Assembly: GCF_003268005.1 (NCBI RefSeq)
Contig: NZ_CP014213.1
Location: 248,001-312,000, forward strand
Direction of reading: 5' to 3'
Source of the DNA: Methanosphaera sp. BMS
GTDB taxonomy: Archaea > Methanobacteriota > Methanobacteria > Methanobacteriales > Methanobacteriaceae
DNA: 64,000 nt
The notes beneath the pieces were generated by a model. The model was not told the DNA's origin, searched no databases, and worked only from the letters and a program-made list of their open reading frames with translations. The position numbers and the translations under genes were made by a program. Below, one piece after another: positions 1-8,898 of the stretch. The number at the start of each line of letters is the position of its first letter. Within the stretch, counting starts at the first letter, position 1.

Positions 1-624
1 AATCTGTTTAATGGTTGTGATTCTTTGGAGACTTTATATGGACTCAATAACTGGGATACATCAAAAGTAACAACAATGGCTAGTTTATTCAATGGATGTT
101 CTTCTTTGGTGGATGTATCGGCATTGGGTAATTGGGACACGTCAAAAGTTGAAGATATGGAGTTTATGTTTAGTGGTTGTGAGTCTTTGGTGGATGTATC
201 GGCATTGGGTAATTGGGACACATCAAAAGTTAAATATATGGTTGATATGTTTAGTGGTTGTGAGTCTTTGGTGGATGTATCGGCATTGGGTAATTGGGAC
301 ACATCAAAAGTTAAAAATATGGATGATATGTTTAGTGGTTGTGAGTCTTTGGTGGATGTATCGGCATTGGGTAATTGGGACACATCAAAAGTTAAATATA
401 TGGTTGATATGTTTAGTGGTTGTGAGTCTTTGGTGGATATTTCGGCATTGGGTAATTGGGACACGTCAAAAGTTGAAGATATGGAGTTTATGTTTAGTGG
501 TTGTGAGTCTTTGGTGGATGTATCGGCATTGGGTAATTGGGACACGTCAAAAGTTAAAAATATGGATGATGTGTTTAAAGATTGTGATGAAATTATAAAA
601 TATCCAAAATGGCATAAAGGATAG
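1..624 (+). CDS. BspA-like (DUF285) repeat surface protein, 5' end outside the window
   Basis: The reading frame is already open at base 1, so only the C-terminal part is seen. It consists of about seven copies of a 27-residue repeat with core NWDTSKVxxMxxMFxxCxSL. This is the BspA-type leucine-rich-like repeat (DUF285) found in surface proteins of gut bacteria, Mycoplasma and some gut archaea. A short non-repeat tail ending in YPKWHKG closes the protein; no C-terminal membrane anchor or wall-sorting signal is visible. A surface binding role is inferred from the family. The DNA repeats are nearly identical, which favours length change by recombination, and transfer from gut bacteria is plausible. 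The signal peptide cannot be checked because the start is missing. Confidence 0.85.
   Translation, partial: NLFNGCDSLETLYGLNNWDTSKVTTMASLFNGCSSLVDVSALGNWDTSKVEDMEFMFSGCESLVDVSALGNWDTSKVKYMVDMFSGCESLVDVSALGNWDTSKVKNMDDMFSGCESLVDVSALGNWDTSKVKYMVDMFSGCESLVDISALGNWDTSKVEDMEFMFSGCESLVDVSALGNWDTSKVKNMDDVFKDCDEIIKYPKWHKG
118..600 (+). repeat. 81-bp tandem repeat array coding for BspA-type repeats
   Basis: The block beginning tcggcattgggtaattggga recurs at 118, 199, 280, 361, 442 and 523, a strict 81-bp (27-codon) period. Differences cluster in the codons after DTSKV, where EDMEF, KYMVD and KNMDD variants alternate. In-frame gain or loss of units would leave the frame intact. Confidence 0.95.
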
Positions 625-1261
625 TTAATTCAAGTCAATTACGTATTTTATTCTCAACAATGTACATATACAACAACCAGCATAAAAAAATCAATACTTT
701 TAATCAATTAATAAACAATTAAGCCAAATTCTACCAATGTGATAAGTATCTTGGAGAAGGTGTAATTAAGGGGTATGTATATCTAAATGAGGAATAATTA
801 TCCGATGTGCATAGATACAAAGGCATACCATGGATGATTGAATTGTATAAAGTTCACAAGATTTACTTTATTTTCACTTTAAACTTTTTTAGTGATAATT
901 CTTAACAACCACTAATACTTTCTTATATGTATTTTCTAGTTTTTTTTACATTGATGGGAGGGTGTGCGACAATTATTTTTCTATATGAATTGTATATAGT
1001 TTAGCCTGATATTCTAAACAAAATAACAGCATAAATTATTATAATATGAACATAGTATAACAAAATCATGCTAAAGAACCCTGAAACGTAATTGTTGCAC
1101 ATTCTCTGATGGATGTATATCTTAAGTTTATCTATTTAAGTGTTTTCTGTATTATTTCAGTTCTTATGTATTCTTTTCTAACTTGGATGCAGAGTTCGTA
1201 CTATCATTCTATTGCTGTGCTTATAACAATATAGTTCTTCGAGAAAAGGTATTGATTTTTA
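625..1261. other. Intergenic region with a possible gene remnant and an inverted repeat
   Basis: There is no intact gene. From 723 to 905 one plus frame reads as ordinary coding sequence (for example YLGEGVIKGYVYLNEE, then RYKGIPWMIELYKVHK) with a single in-frame stop at 795 and no good start, which suggests a decayed gene of unknown kind. An imperfect inverted repeat, GTGTGCGACAATTA near 964 and TAATTGTTGCACAT near 1088, bounds about 140 bp. It could be the ends of a small mobile element (MITE-like). Confidence 0.35.
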
Positions 1262-2953
1262 TCATTGGATTTTTGTATTTTTCATCATGATTTTACCATT
1301 GTTTTGAATATTTATCCCATCATCCGAATGATTGTTACAAACAATGCTCTCTGTAATATTTAAAAAACCACTATTTGTTATGGCTCCGGCATTTTCTGCC
1401 GTGTTGGATGTTATGTTGCTGTTTTCTATAGTCATTTCTCCACTGAATGTGGTCATTTCCCTTAATGTAAATATGCTAGTATTTGCTATGGCTCCTCCGC
1501 TGTGGTTGGCGATGTTGTTGTCTATGATGCTGTTTGATATGCCTAAATGACCGGTGTTTGAGATGGAACCTCCATTATCAGCCTTGTTTTTTGTGAGGGA
1601 AGTATCACTTATTGATATTATCCCATACTTGAAGTTGTCTATTGCCCCACCATCCTCTTGAGCCTCATTATGAGTTAATATACAGTTTTTAATGGTAAGT
1701 TTACCTCCATTGCTTACTGCTCCACCATCAAATGATGTGTTATCTGCCAAAAGTGTATCTGTTATACTTACAATTCCTTTTTTCTCATTGTGTATTGCAC
1801 CACCACCTTCTACCGAATTATTTGATAAAAATGTGGATTCTTCAACCATTAACAGTCCGGTGTTGTTTATTGCCCCACCATATTCTACAAAACCCTCCTC
1901 TTGGGCAATGTTTTCACTTAGCTCACATTCGTTTATGGACATTGTACCCTCGTTCGTTATTGCACCCCCGTAGCTGGCCTTGTTGTTTTTAAGGGTTGTG
2001 TCTGTCAGATTCATCTTTGCTGTTTTTCTGTTATGTATGGCTCCTCCACAATATTCTGCAATGTTGTTTTTAAGGGTGGTATTTTCCATATTTATCTTGC
2101 CGCTATAATTAAATATGGCACCTCCCTTTCCGTAGAGAAGCATGTCACGTTTTTTGTTATAACTAAACTCTACTGTATTGTTGTGGAATTTTGAAGATTT
2201 TATATGAATTTTTCCACCCTTGTTGTATATTGCAGCTCCTTTTTTGGAGGTATTTTCATTTATTGTGGATTGTAGCACGTTCAAAAAACCATAATTGTAT
2301 ATGCAGCCTCCCCATCTTCCATTGTTTGATATGAGTGATGAATTCCCTATGTGCATAGTTGCTTTTTTGGTATTGTATATTGCTCCCGCTTTTTTAGCAC
2401 AATTTTTCGTTATTCTGGATTTTAATATTCTTAAACGACCATAATTATGTATTCCTCCTCCCCATCTCGCAGTATTGGAGATTATTTTTGAATTATATAT
2501 TGTCACTTTTGTTTTTTTGGCAGTATATATTCCTGCTCCTTTTTTTGCTTTGTTTTTCTTGATAATGCTATGGAAAATTTTTAAAGTACCATAATTGCGT
2601 ATTGCTCCACCCCAACGGGCAGTATTGTTTATGATCTTTAAGTTTATTATTTTTAAATTTGAGTTGCGGGCATTGTAAATTGCACCACCATTCTTATTGG
2701 AATAACCGTTTTTCAGGCTCATGTTATCAAGTGTTACATTTTTTGCTTTGACTTTGAAGATTCTTGTCAGTTTTTTGGCATCAATTGTATGTCCATTGCC
2801 GTCAATTGTAGTGTTGTCTTCTGTTATCGTTATCCCTTCGGGGAACATTTCATCTTCTTCTAGAATAATATCGTGTTCCAGTTTTATTGTTTTTTCTCTA
2901 CTATTTACTAGTTGATTTAAGTATGTAAAATTCCTTTTATCAAGTTTATTCAT
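1262..2953 (-). CDS. Adhesin-like beta-helix protein without signal peptide
   Basis: The protein has about 563 residues. An N-terminal cap (LNQLV ... IKLEHDIILEE ... EGITITEDNTTIDGNGHTIDAKKLTRIFKV) is followed by about 18 Pmp/beta-helix turns with GGAIxN, WGGAIRN or KGAAIYN motifs spaced by 20-30 residues. This predicts a right-handed parallel beta-helix. There is no hydrophobic N-terminus and no transmembrane segment, unlike typical methanogen ALPs. I chose the ATG at 2953 because it has a GGGGAT SD-like sequence upstream and aligns with the MNK start of the neighbouring paralogue; an alternative start lies five codons upstream. It is one of four cap-containing paralogues on this strand. Function is unknown; an adhesin role is inferred only from fold, and secretion is unproven. 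Confidence 0.85.
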   Translation of the reverse strand: MNKLDKRNFTYLNQLVNSREKTIKLEHDIILEEDEMFPEGITITEDNTTIDGNGHTIDAKKLTRIFKVKAKNVTLDNMSLKNGYSNKNGGAIYNARNSNLKIINLKIINNTARWGGAIRNYGTLKIFHSIIKKNKAKKGAGIYTAKKTKVTIYNSKIISNTARWGGGIHNYGRLRILKSRITKNCAKKAGAIYNTKKATMHIGNSSLISNNGRWGGCIYNYGFLNVLQSTINENTSKKGAAIYNKGGKIHIKSSKFHNNTVEFSYNKKRDMLLYGKGGAIFNYSGKINMENTTLKNNIAEYCGGAIHNRKTAKMNLTDTTLKNNKASYGGAITNEGTMSINECELSENIAQEEGFVEYGGAINNTGLLMVEESTFLSNNSVEGGGAIHNEKKGIVSITDTLLADNTSFDGGAVSNGGKLTIKNCILTHNEAQEDGGAIDNFKYGIISISDTSLTKNKADNGGSISNTGHLGISNSIIDNNIANHSGGAIANTSIFTLREMTTFSGEMTIENSNITSNTAENAGAITNSGFLNITESIVCNNHSDDGINIQNNGKIMMKNTKIQ

Positions 2954-3260
2954 ATAATCTATCCCCATTTAATGATTTATTTTGTTTATTTTCCGGATTA
3001 ATTTATTTCTAATTTCATATTCTCATTTATCATCGGATTAATCTTAATGTCTTTTAAATAGCTGTCGGCATAATATAAAACTTCAATTTTTTAATTTCTT
3101 CACTTTTGATATGTACATGTCAATCAATTATTTTTTTAATTCCACCTATCTTCTTCAATATATTAATTCCATAGTAAATAATTCATAATGATTTGGACCA
3201 ATCTCTTAATTTATTTAAGCATATCTTTAATAATATTGAAGTTTTCAAGTAGTGATTTTT

Positions 3261-3369
3261 CGGACAATTGTCCTACTTAGCAGGGGTGGTTACCACATCC
3301 TGCCGGAGTCCTTATTTAATCATGAATTAAAACATGTACTTCTAAAGAAGTAGAAGGATGTTATCATCC
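3261..3369 (-). ncRNA. Hairpin cluster downstream of the 3374-5479 gene; structured 3' region or IS605-type end remnant
   Basis: Four perfect or near-perfect inverted repeats lie within about 110 nt: GGATG/CATCC (3356-3369), TACTTCT/AGAAGTA (3337-3352), GCAGG-GTGG/CCAC-CCTGC (3280-3303), and the palindrome GGACAATTGTCC (3262-3273). The region is locally GC-richer than its surroundings. The first hairpin directly follows the stop codon of the 3374-5479 gene and may act in termination. The rest resembles the compact hairpins at right ends of IS200/IS605 elements, but no tnpB is adjacent. Transcription direction is assumed from the neighbouring genes. Confidence 0.4.
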
Positions 3370-3373
3370 CTCT

Positions 3374-5479
3374 TTAACTTATAAAACTGCTATAATCAAA
3401 GCCCTGTTTTTCAGTATAACCTATAAAATAATTGTATATTGCCCATAGAATTGTTGTCAATATCATTACTAATAGGATATAGATCATTCCTATTTTTAAT
3501 GCCAGAGTTATCGGAGCTTGCCATTCTAATGAAGATGGAATAAGAATATATGTTAATTCAGATAGTATCCATCCTAGAATTGTTATAGGTAAGATTAAAG
3601 CTCCAGATATACTTAAATATTTTGTTAAAGAATACAATGCAATTTTTGCTATTTCAATTTTGTATAGCTGTGATTTGTTGAAATTGCAGTTGTTCAATGT
3701 CATATCTTTTTCATTGAGAATATTTGACCTGGTCTTATAGTAATTGTCTTTGTAATCGCTATCAACAGGTGCAAAATTGTCTATAAACTCACAATCGGAT
3801 AGATGTAATTTATTAACATTAAAGATTGTGCCACATATTTTCTGTGCACTGTTGTCTTTAAATAATGTATTCCTGATATCTGTAACGCCCTTATTGCTAA
3901 TGCATCCGGCAATGTTTCTGGAATGATTGCCTGTAAATTCACAGTCTTCAATGTTTAGGGTGGCATTAGGCAGAACCTCTATTGCACCACCACCTTGTTT
4001 TACTTCATTAAATTTCCCATAGAAACATCCATTCTTGAATTTAATGTTTCGAAAAGTGACATTTTTACCAATAATCTGGAAGAATCTGGAAAGCTTCTTT
4101 GCATTAATCACATGATTTTGTCCATCTATGGTTAAATTATCTCTATTTATGATAATACCCTCTTTAAACTGATTTTTTTCATTATAATTCAGGACTATAT
4201 CACAATCGAGAGTAATGACATTTGAATCACTATCGTTTATTAAATCTTCCAGATAATTAAAGTTTTTGGAAGAATTTGATGTATCATTTTTGTTTTTGAC
4301 AGTGGCATTTTCAGTGGAGTCTATGAAGTTTTTCATACTCTCATCGTCAATTAATACCATGAAATTGTTATGAATAGCCTTATAATTCTTATTGAATCTT
4401 ATATTGGATAGATTCAAAATTCCATTTACATTATCAACAAAAATATTATCTGAAGAATTATCAATTATCGTATCATTAATGTTGACAAATGAGCGATTTT
4501 CAATAAATACATCAGAATTCTTTGCAGAATCATTTTTTATAATGCATTCTTGAATATTTGCTGAAAAATCACCTATAGAATCAAAGTATATGATATTTCC
4601 CTTTTCATCGGCTAAGTTATCTTTGAAACTACAATTTGAAAATGTATTGCTATGATTTGACCAAAGAACTCCTCCATTCATACCTGATTGATTAGCGATA
4701 AACTCACAGTTAATACAATTTAGATAAGGATCATAGTCGACATTTTCAATAGTGTTCTCATAATAAATATAACCGGATAATGCACCACCATATATTTTGG
4801 AACTATTTTTTATGAATTTACAATCGTTTATCTTAATATCCGAATAACCATAACTGATAGCTCCACCATGTTCTGAAAAATTTTCCTCAATTATGCTGTT
4901 GCTAATAGTTAAGCTCCCATAACTGCTAATTGCTCCTCCATGGGAAGACTCATTGTTGGTTTTATTTTTCAATAGGCTGCTATTTATTATTTTTAGTGTT
5001 CCATTCCAATTACTGATGGATCCACCCTCAGATTGAGCAGTATTATCTAATAATCTACTGTCTGATATTTCAACAGTACCTTCTTCATTGTGGATAGCAC
5101 CTCCGGAAGCAATTTCCGCATGGAGGATTCCCTTTTTACTTTCTGCAGTGTTATTTTGAAGTGTAACATCATTTAATATTAATTTACCGGTGTTGAATAT
5201 GCATCCACCATTTTCGGTTGAATAACCGTTTTGAAGAGTTATATTTTCAATCGTCACGTTTTGAGCATTGACTTTAAATATTCGAGTTAGTTTTTGGGCA
5301 TCAATGGTGTGTCCGTTACCATTTAATGTGAAATTATCCTCGGTTATTTCTATTCCTTCAGGAAAGATTTTCTTTTCTTCTTCCTCCATGATTATGTCAT
5401 AATCTAATTTGATGGATTTCGTTTTTCCATTAATCAGCTGGTTTAGGTTCTTGAAATTTCCAGTACATGTTTTATTCAT
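3374..5479 (-). CDS. Adhesin-like beta-helix protein, no signal peptide, C-terminal membrane segments
   Basis: The protein has 701 residues. It starts with the cap module (FKNLNQLINGKTKSIKLDYDIIMEEE ... GNGHTIDAQKLTRIFKV), continues with beta-helix repeats (GGCIFN, GGAIHN, GGAISS), and then carries a second cap module around residues 405-480 (LEDLINDSDSNVITLDCDIVL ... TIDGQNHVINAKKLSRFFQI). A shorter helix follows. The last about 100 residues contain two or three hydrophobic helices (YLSISGALILPITILGWILS, then IGMIYILLVMILTTILWAI). No N-terminal signal is present. The start has a good SD (TGGAGGT). The architecture is shared in full with the next gene upstream (5620-7947), so the two look like a tandem duplication. 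The topology is unclear: tail-anchored and cytosolic, or exported by an unknown route. Confidence 0.85.
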   Translation of the reverse strand: MNKTCTGNFKNLNQLINGKTKSIKLDYDIIMEEEEKKIFPEGIEITEDNFTLNGNGHTIDAQKLTRIFKVNAQNVTIENITLQNGYSTENGGCIFNTGKLILNDVTLQNNTAESKKGILHAEIASGGAIHNEEGTVEISDSRLLDNTAQSEGGSISNWNGTLKIINSSLLKNKTNNESSHGGAISSYGSLTISNSIIEENFSEHGGAISYGYSDIKINDCKFIKNSSKIYGGALSGYIYYENTIENVDYDPYLNCINCEFIANQSGMNGGVLWSNHSNTFSNCSFKDNLADEKGNIIYFDSIGDFSANIQECIIKNDSAKNSDVFIENRSFVNINDTIIDNSSDNIFVDNVNGILNLSNIRFNKNYKAIHNNFMVLIDDESMKNFIDSTENATVKNKNDTSNSSKNFNYLEDLINDSDSNVITLDCDIVLNYNEKNQFKEGIIINRDNLTIDGQNHVINAKKLSRFFQIIGKNVTFRNIKFKNGCFYGKFNEVKQGGGAIEVLPNATLNIEDCEFTGNHSRNIAGCISNKGVTDIRNTLFKDNSAQKICGTIFNVNKLHLSDCEFIDNFAPVDSDYKDNYYKTRSNILNEKDMTLNNCNFNKSQLYKIEIAKIALYSLTKYLSISGALILPITILGWILSELTYILIPSSLEWQAPITLALKIGMIYILLVMILTTILWAIYNYFIGYTEKQGFDYSSFIS

Positions 5480-5619
5480 TTAAATACCTCCACTGCAGGT
5501 TTTTTATACTTTAATTAAGTAATTATTCTTATTTAATGCTTTTAATTTAATGATAATGGTGTTTAAGGATAAAATCCTAAAACATCCATATCCATCTGTT
5601 ATCTAATAGTATGTTTTTT

Positions 5620-7947
5620 TCAATCAAACATGTCCATATATCTGTTTTCAAATCCGTGATTTTCCATATACTTATTTGTGAAGCGTCCTATTATAGCTAA
5701 AATTAATGATATTGCCATCGCAAATACGAAAACAATAATAAACAACATTATTATTTTCATAATGTATTCATTTGTGATAGTAGAAGGTAATACAAGGGAT
5801 AGTAGTAATAGGATAGGAAAACCAATAGAAAATCCAAATATTGAAAATGCAAGTGGAATCATGAGGATTTTTAAAGATTTTACTATTCCTGTTCTAAGAA
5901 GTTCTATAAAGAAATACTTCGTATTCTTGAATTCGCATCTGTTAATCGTTATTTTTGATTTATTGACGATATTTCCTCTACTTTTTAAGTAATAATCATT
6001 TGAAGATGAATCGCTTGGTGCAAAGTTGTTTTCAAAAATGCAATCCTTCAAATTCAATATGTTGGAGTTGAATATGCTGCCACAGATTCTTTGAGCATAA
6101 TTGTTTTTGAATATTGAATTATGGACGTTCATAATTCCTTTATTGTTAATACATCCTGCAAGATTATTTGAATCATTTTCAATAAATATACAATCATTAA
6201 TAGTTACTGAAGCTGTTGGTAATGTATATATTGCTCCCCCACCTTCAGTGGTTTCATTAACTTTACTTTTAAAGTAGCATCCGTTTTTGAATTGAATATT
6301 TTTAAGCGTAATGTTTGTTCCATCAATCTTGAATATTCTGGATAATTTATTTGCATCAATGATGTGATTTTGTCCGTCTATGACTAAATTATTTCCATGT
6401 AATTCTATTCCCTCAGGATACTGGAATTTTTCACTTTCATGCATGTGGATATCACAGTCCAGAGTGACTATTTCGGAGTCACCATTTATTAAATCTTCCA
6501 TATGTCTAAACCCATTATCGGGGTTGGAACTTTCATTTTTGTTTCTGATTACAGCGTTTTGAGTGGATTTTACATGGTTTGCAGTAACTTCATCGTCAAG
6601 CCATATGGTGCCGTTGTTCAAGATGGATTGCTTATCGTTTTCGAATGATATGTTGGATAGGTTTACTGTTCCATTTTGATTATCAATCACGTAATTATCA
6701 GAGATATTTCTGATATCCGTATCTTTGATGTTAAGTAATGAAGGATTTTTTATGTAAATATCACTATTTTCAGCAGATGAATTATCTATAAATGAATCAT
6801 CTATATTTAATGGTATGTCCATTGGAGGTTCAAAATAGATAATGTTTCCCTCTTCTTCAGCAATGTTGTCCTTGAAGTTGCATCCAATGAAATTGATATT
6901 GTCATTGGTATATATTGCCCCATATTTATTTGAATGGTTATTGACAATATCACAGTCGACACAGGTATTGGACAGTATGTTATCGCTTTTTTTAGGCATG
7001 TAATTATCAGTTACGAGATTATTGATTGCAGCACCATTTTCTTGTGAGAAATTATCTTTGAATGAACATTTTTTCACATCTATTGTTGAATTTTCAGAAT
7101 ATATGGCTCCTCCATTTTTAGCAGAGTTGTTTTCCAATACAGAATCCCTAACTTTAACGATTCCCCCACTGATATTGTAAACTGATCCTCCAATGTCTTT
7201 GGCATTGTTGGAGGATAAGTGACAATTCTCTAAGGTAATAGAACAATTATTACTAATTGATCCACCGACTTTTCCGCTATTGTTGTTTAATATGGAATCT
7301 TTCACTGTCAATATCCCCGTGTTTCCAATTGCACCTCCGGATTCGGCGGTATTCTTTTCAAAAACACTGTCTGTAATTTCCATCTCTGCTTTGTGTTCGT
7401 TGTGAAGGGCTCCGGATATGCTTGCACTATTTTCCATAAATTTGCAATGGGCAATGCTTATTTTCTTTTGATTGTAGATGCTTCCGCCATTGAGTTCTGC
7501 ATTATTTTTTTGCAGTAAAACATTAACTAATGTTAATTCACCATTGTTATTTATAGAACCACCATATTTCTCAGTAAATCCATTTTTTAAGGTAACGTTT
7601 GTGATTTTTACGTTTTCTCCGGTGATTTTAAATATCTGCGTCATCCCTTTAGCATCAATGGTGAACCCATTACCGTCTAATGTGAAGTCATTAACATCTA
7701 TCCCTATTCCTTCCAGATATTCTTCTGCTTCAGCTTCTTCCAACACTACATTTCCATCAAGTGTCATTGTATTTTTCCCGCTATGAATCATATGGTCAAT
7801 ATCTGTGAAATTGTACTTCTTTGATTGATTTGTATTTGTAAGATCCTCTGATGGATTATTATTTAAGTTCACAGCATTACATGATGTTTTTCTTTCATTT
7901 TTAGTATTATTTGATTGAAATATTTTTTTGTTATTATTTGATTTCAT
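5620..7947 (-). CDS. Adhesin-like beta-helix protein, no signal peptide, C-terminal membrane segments
   Basis: The layout matches the 3374-5479 gene: an N-terminal cap (FTDIDHMIHSGKNTMTLDGN ... DGNGFTIDAKGMTQIFKI), beta-helix repeats with GGSIxN and GGAIxN turns, a second cap (MEDLINGDSEIVTLDCDIHM ... VIDGQNHIIDANKLSRIFKI), and a C-terminal pair of long hydrophobic stretches. An Asn- and Lys-rich, polar 40-residue tail precedes the first cap, with no signal peptide. I chose the ATG at 7947 (MKSNNNKK), which has AAAGG about ten bases upstream. The longer form from 7977 has no SD. An unusually long ALP without secretion signal; a role at the cell surface is not supported by its N-terminus. Confidence 0.85.
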   Translation of the reverse strand: MKSNNNKKIFQSNNTKNERKTSCNAVNLNNNPSEDLTNTNQSKKYNFTDIDHMIHSGKNTMTLDGNVVLEEAEAEEYLEGIGIDVNDFTLDGNGFTIDAKGMTQIFKITGENVKITNVTLKNGFTEKYGGSINNNGELTLVNVLLQKNNAELNGGSIYNQKKISIAHCKFMENSASISGALHNEHKAEMEITDSVFEKNTAESGGAIGNTGILTVKDSILNNNSGKVGGSISNNCSITLENCHLSSNNAKDIGGSVYNISGGIVKVRDSVLENNSAKNGGAIYSENSTIDVKKCSFKDNFSQENGAAINNLVTDNYMPKKSDNILSNTCVDCDIVNNHSNKYGAIYTNDNINFIGCNFKDNIAEEEGNIIYFEPPMDIPLNIDDSFIDNSSAENSDIYIKNPSLLNIKDTDIRNISDNYVIDNQNGTVNLSNISFENDKQSILNNGTIWLDDEVTANHVKSTQNAVIRNKNESSNPDNGFRHMEDLINGDSEIVTLDCDIHMHESEKFQYPEGIELHGNNLVIDGQNHIIDANKLSRIFKIDGTNITLKNIQFKNGCYFKSKVNETTEGGGAIYTLPTASVTINDCIFIENDSNNLAGCINNKGIMNVHNSIFKNNYAQRICGSIFNSNILNLKDCIFENNFAPSDSSSNDYYLKSRGNIVNKSKITINRCEFKNTKYFFIELLRTGIVKSLKILMIPLAFSIFGFSIGFPILLLLSLVLPSTITNEYIMKIIMLFIIVFVFAMAISLILAIIGRFTNKYMENHGFENRYMDMFD

Positions 7948-8297
7948 GAAATCACAACCTTTAACACTAATTTTCATATTCGGTGTCGTATCATTGACTT
8001 ACCGAATATTACTATTTTTTTTAGAAATTCAGAAAATTGATTTTCTTGGTACTATTTTTAGTCAATATCTTTTAATAAGCTATGAAAGAATTTTCTTTAG
8101 TCAGTATCAGTAATGGTCCGTAAAAAAAATATTTTTTAAAGAGTTTTAAATTCTTTTTTAACTAAATAATTATCGGTTAATTCCTTATTGATTGACAATA
8201 AAAATTTATTATTATTAATAATGATAAATTCTCCGTTAAATTTTCCATCTCTAAATTAAACAATGAGTAATAAGGAGAAAATTTTTTTTAAATTTAC

Positions 8298-8321
8298 CCA
8301 AACCTTTATATACTAGTTTGG
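8298..8321. promoter_or_regulatory. TATA box flanked by inverted repeat CCAAAC/GTTTGG
   Basis: CCAAAC (8298-8303) and GTTTGG (8316-8321) are perfect inverted repeats, and the match extends with one mismatch to TTA(c)CCAAAC / GTTTGG(t)TAA. The 12-bp spacer holds CTTTATATACTA, a good archaeal TATA element. A dimeric repressor bound here would block TBP. The likely target is the small membrane peptide at 8439, giving a leader of about 100 nt. Confidence 0.6.
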
Positions 8322-8438
8322 TTAAACAATTAATTCCAAAAGATGTGTGGAAATTATTCTGTCAAAAAATACTATATTTTAATAAACAAAAAATAATTTC
8401 TCAAATCTTTTAAAAAAAAATAAAATGGAGTGTCTAAT

Positions 8439-8639
8439 TTGAAAAAAGATGAAAAAATCCTCATAATCACATTAGTATTCTTGGTAGCTGCTGTGTTAAT
8501 CATAACAAAGATGCCGGGAGAAGGTAATGGAAATAGTTACATAAGCAAATTAGTAAATTACATCCGTAATACTCCATCTAAGACAGACCTTAGCATAGCT
8601 AGGACAATCATTCACGAAAAACCTCGAATCTCGATATAA
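8439..8639 (+). CDS. Small single-span membrane protein
   Basis: The protein has 66 residues: a short charged start (MKKDEK), one hydrophobic helix (ILIITLVFLVAAVLIIT), then a basic soluble tail. I chose the TTG at 8439 because ATGGAGTG sits eight bases upstream; a GTG at 8430 overlaps that SD and is less likely. No family was recognised. The strong promoter with a palindromic operator just upstream argues that it is a real, regulated gene. It precedes the HTH-FHA regulator gene by about 260 bp, but that gene has its own TATA box, so they are probably separate units. Confidence 0.55.
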   Translation: MKKDEKILIITLVFLVAAVLIITKMPGEGNGNSYISKLVNYIRNTPSKTDLSIARTIIHEKPRISI

Positions 8640-8837
8640 TTTGATAGTTTCATAAATTCACAATTTAACAGTAACAATCTCAAACAATCTCAACAACAAT
8701 TCAATCAAATATTTACAAAGATTTTCTAAAACTTACCAAAAAAAGCATAAATTTACCAGTAACATCCAATACTTGCAAGTTTCTTAATCAAAAAATTATC
8801 GGATTGTTAAATTTAAAGTATAATAATGATTAATAAT

Positions 8838-8853
8838 AAGTATTTAAAAACTT
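8838..8853. promoter_or_regulatory. TATA-like element inside an imperfect palindrome upstream of the HTH-FHA gene
   Basis: AAGTATTTAAAAACTT is palindromic at 14 of 16 positions, with the AT core TATTTAAAA resembling an archaeal TATA box. It lies about 45 bp before the start of the HTH-FHA gene at 8899, so the predicted transcript start is close to 8875. Autoregulation by the encoded HTH protein is an inference. Confidence 0.4.
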
Positions 8854-8898
8854 GAAATGATATGATTAAATTTTAGAACCATTTATGGAGGTATAAAT

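Noticed and set aside
92-598. 168-codon plus-strand ORF overlapping the BspA-like frame
   Set aside because: It is the repeat read in another frame; Trp- and Val-rich repeats have no start signal and follow only from the 81-bp period.
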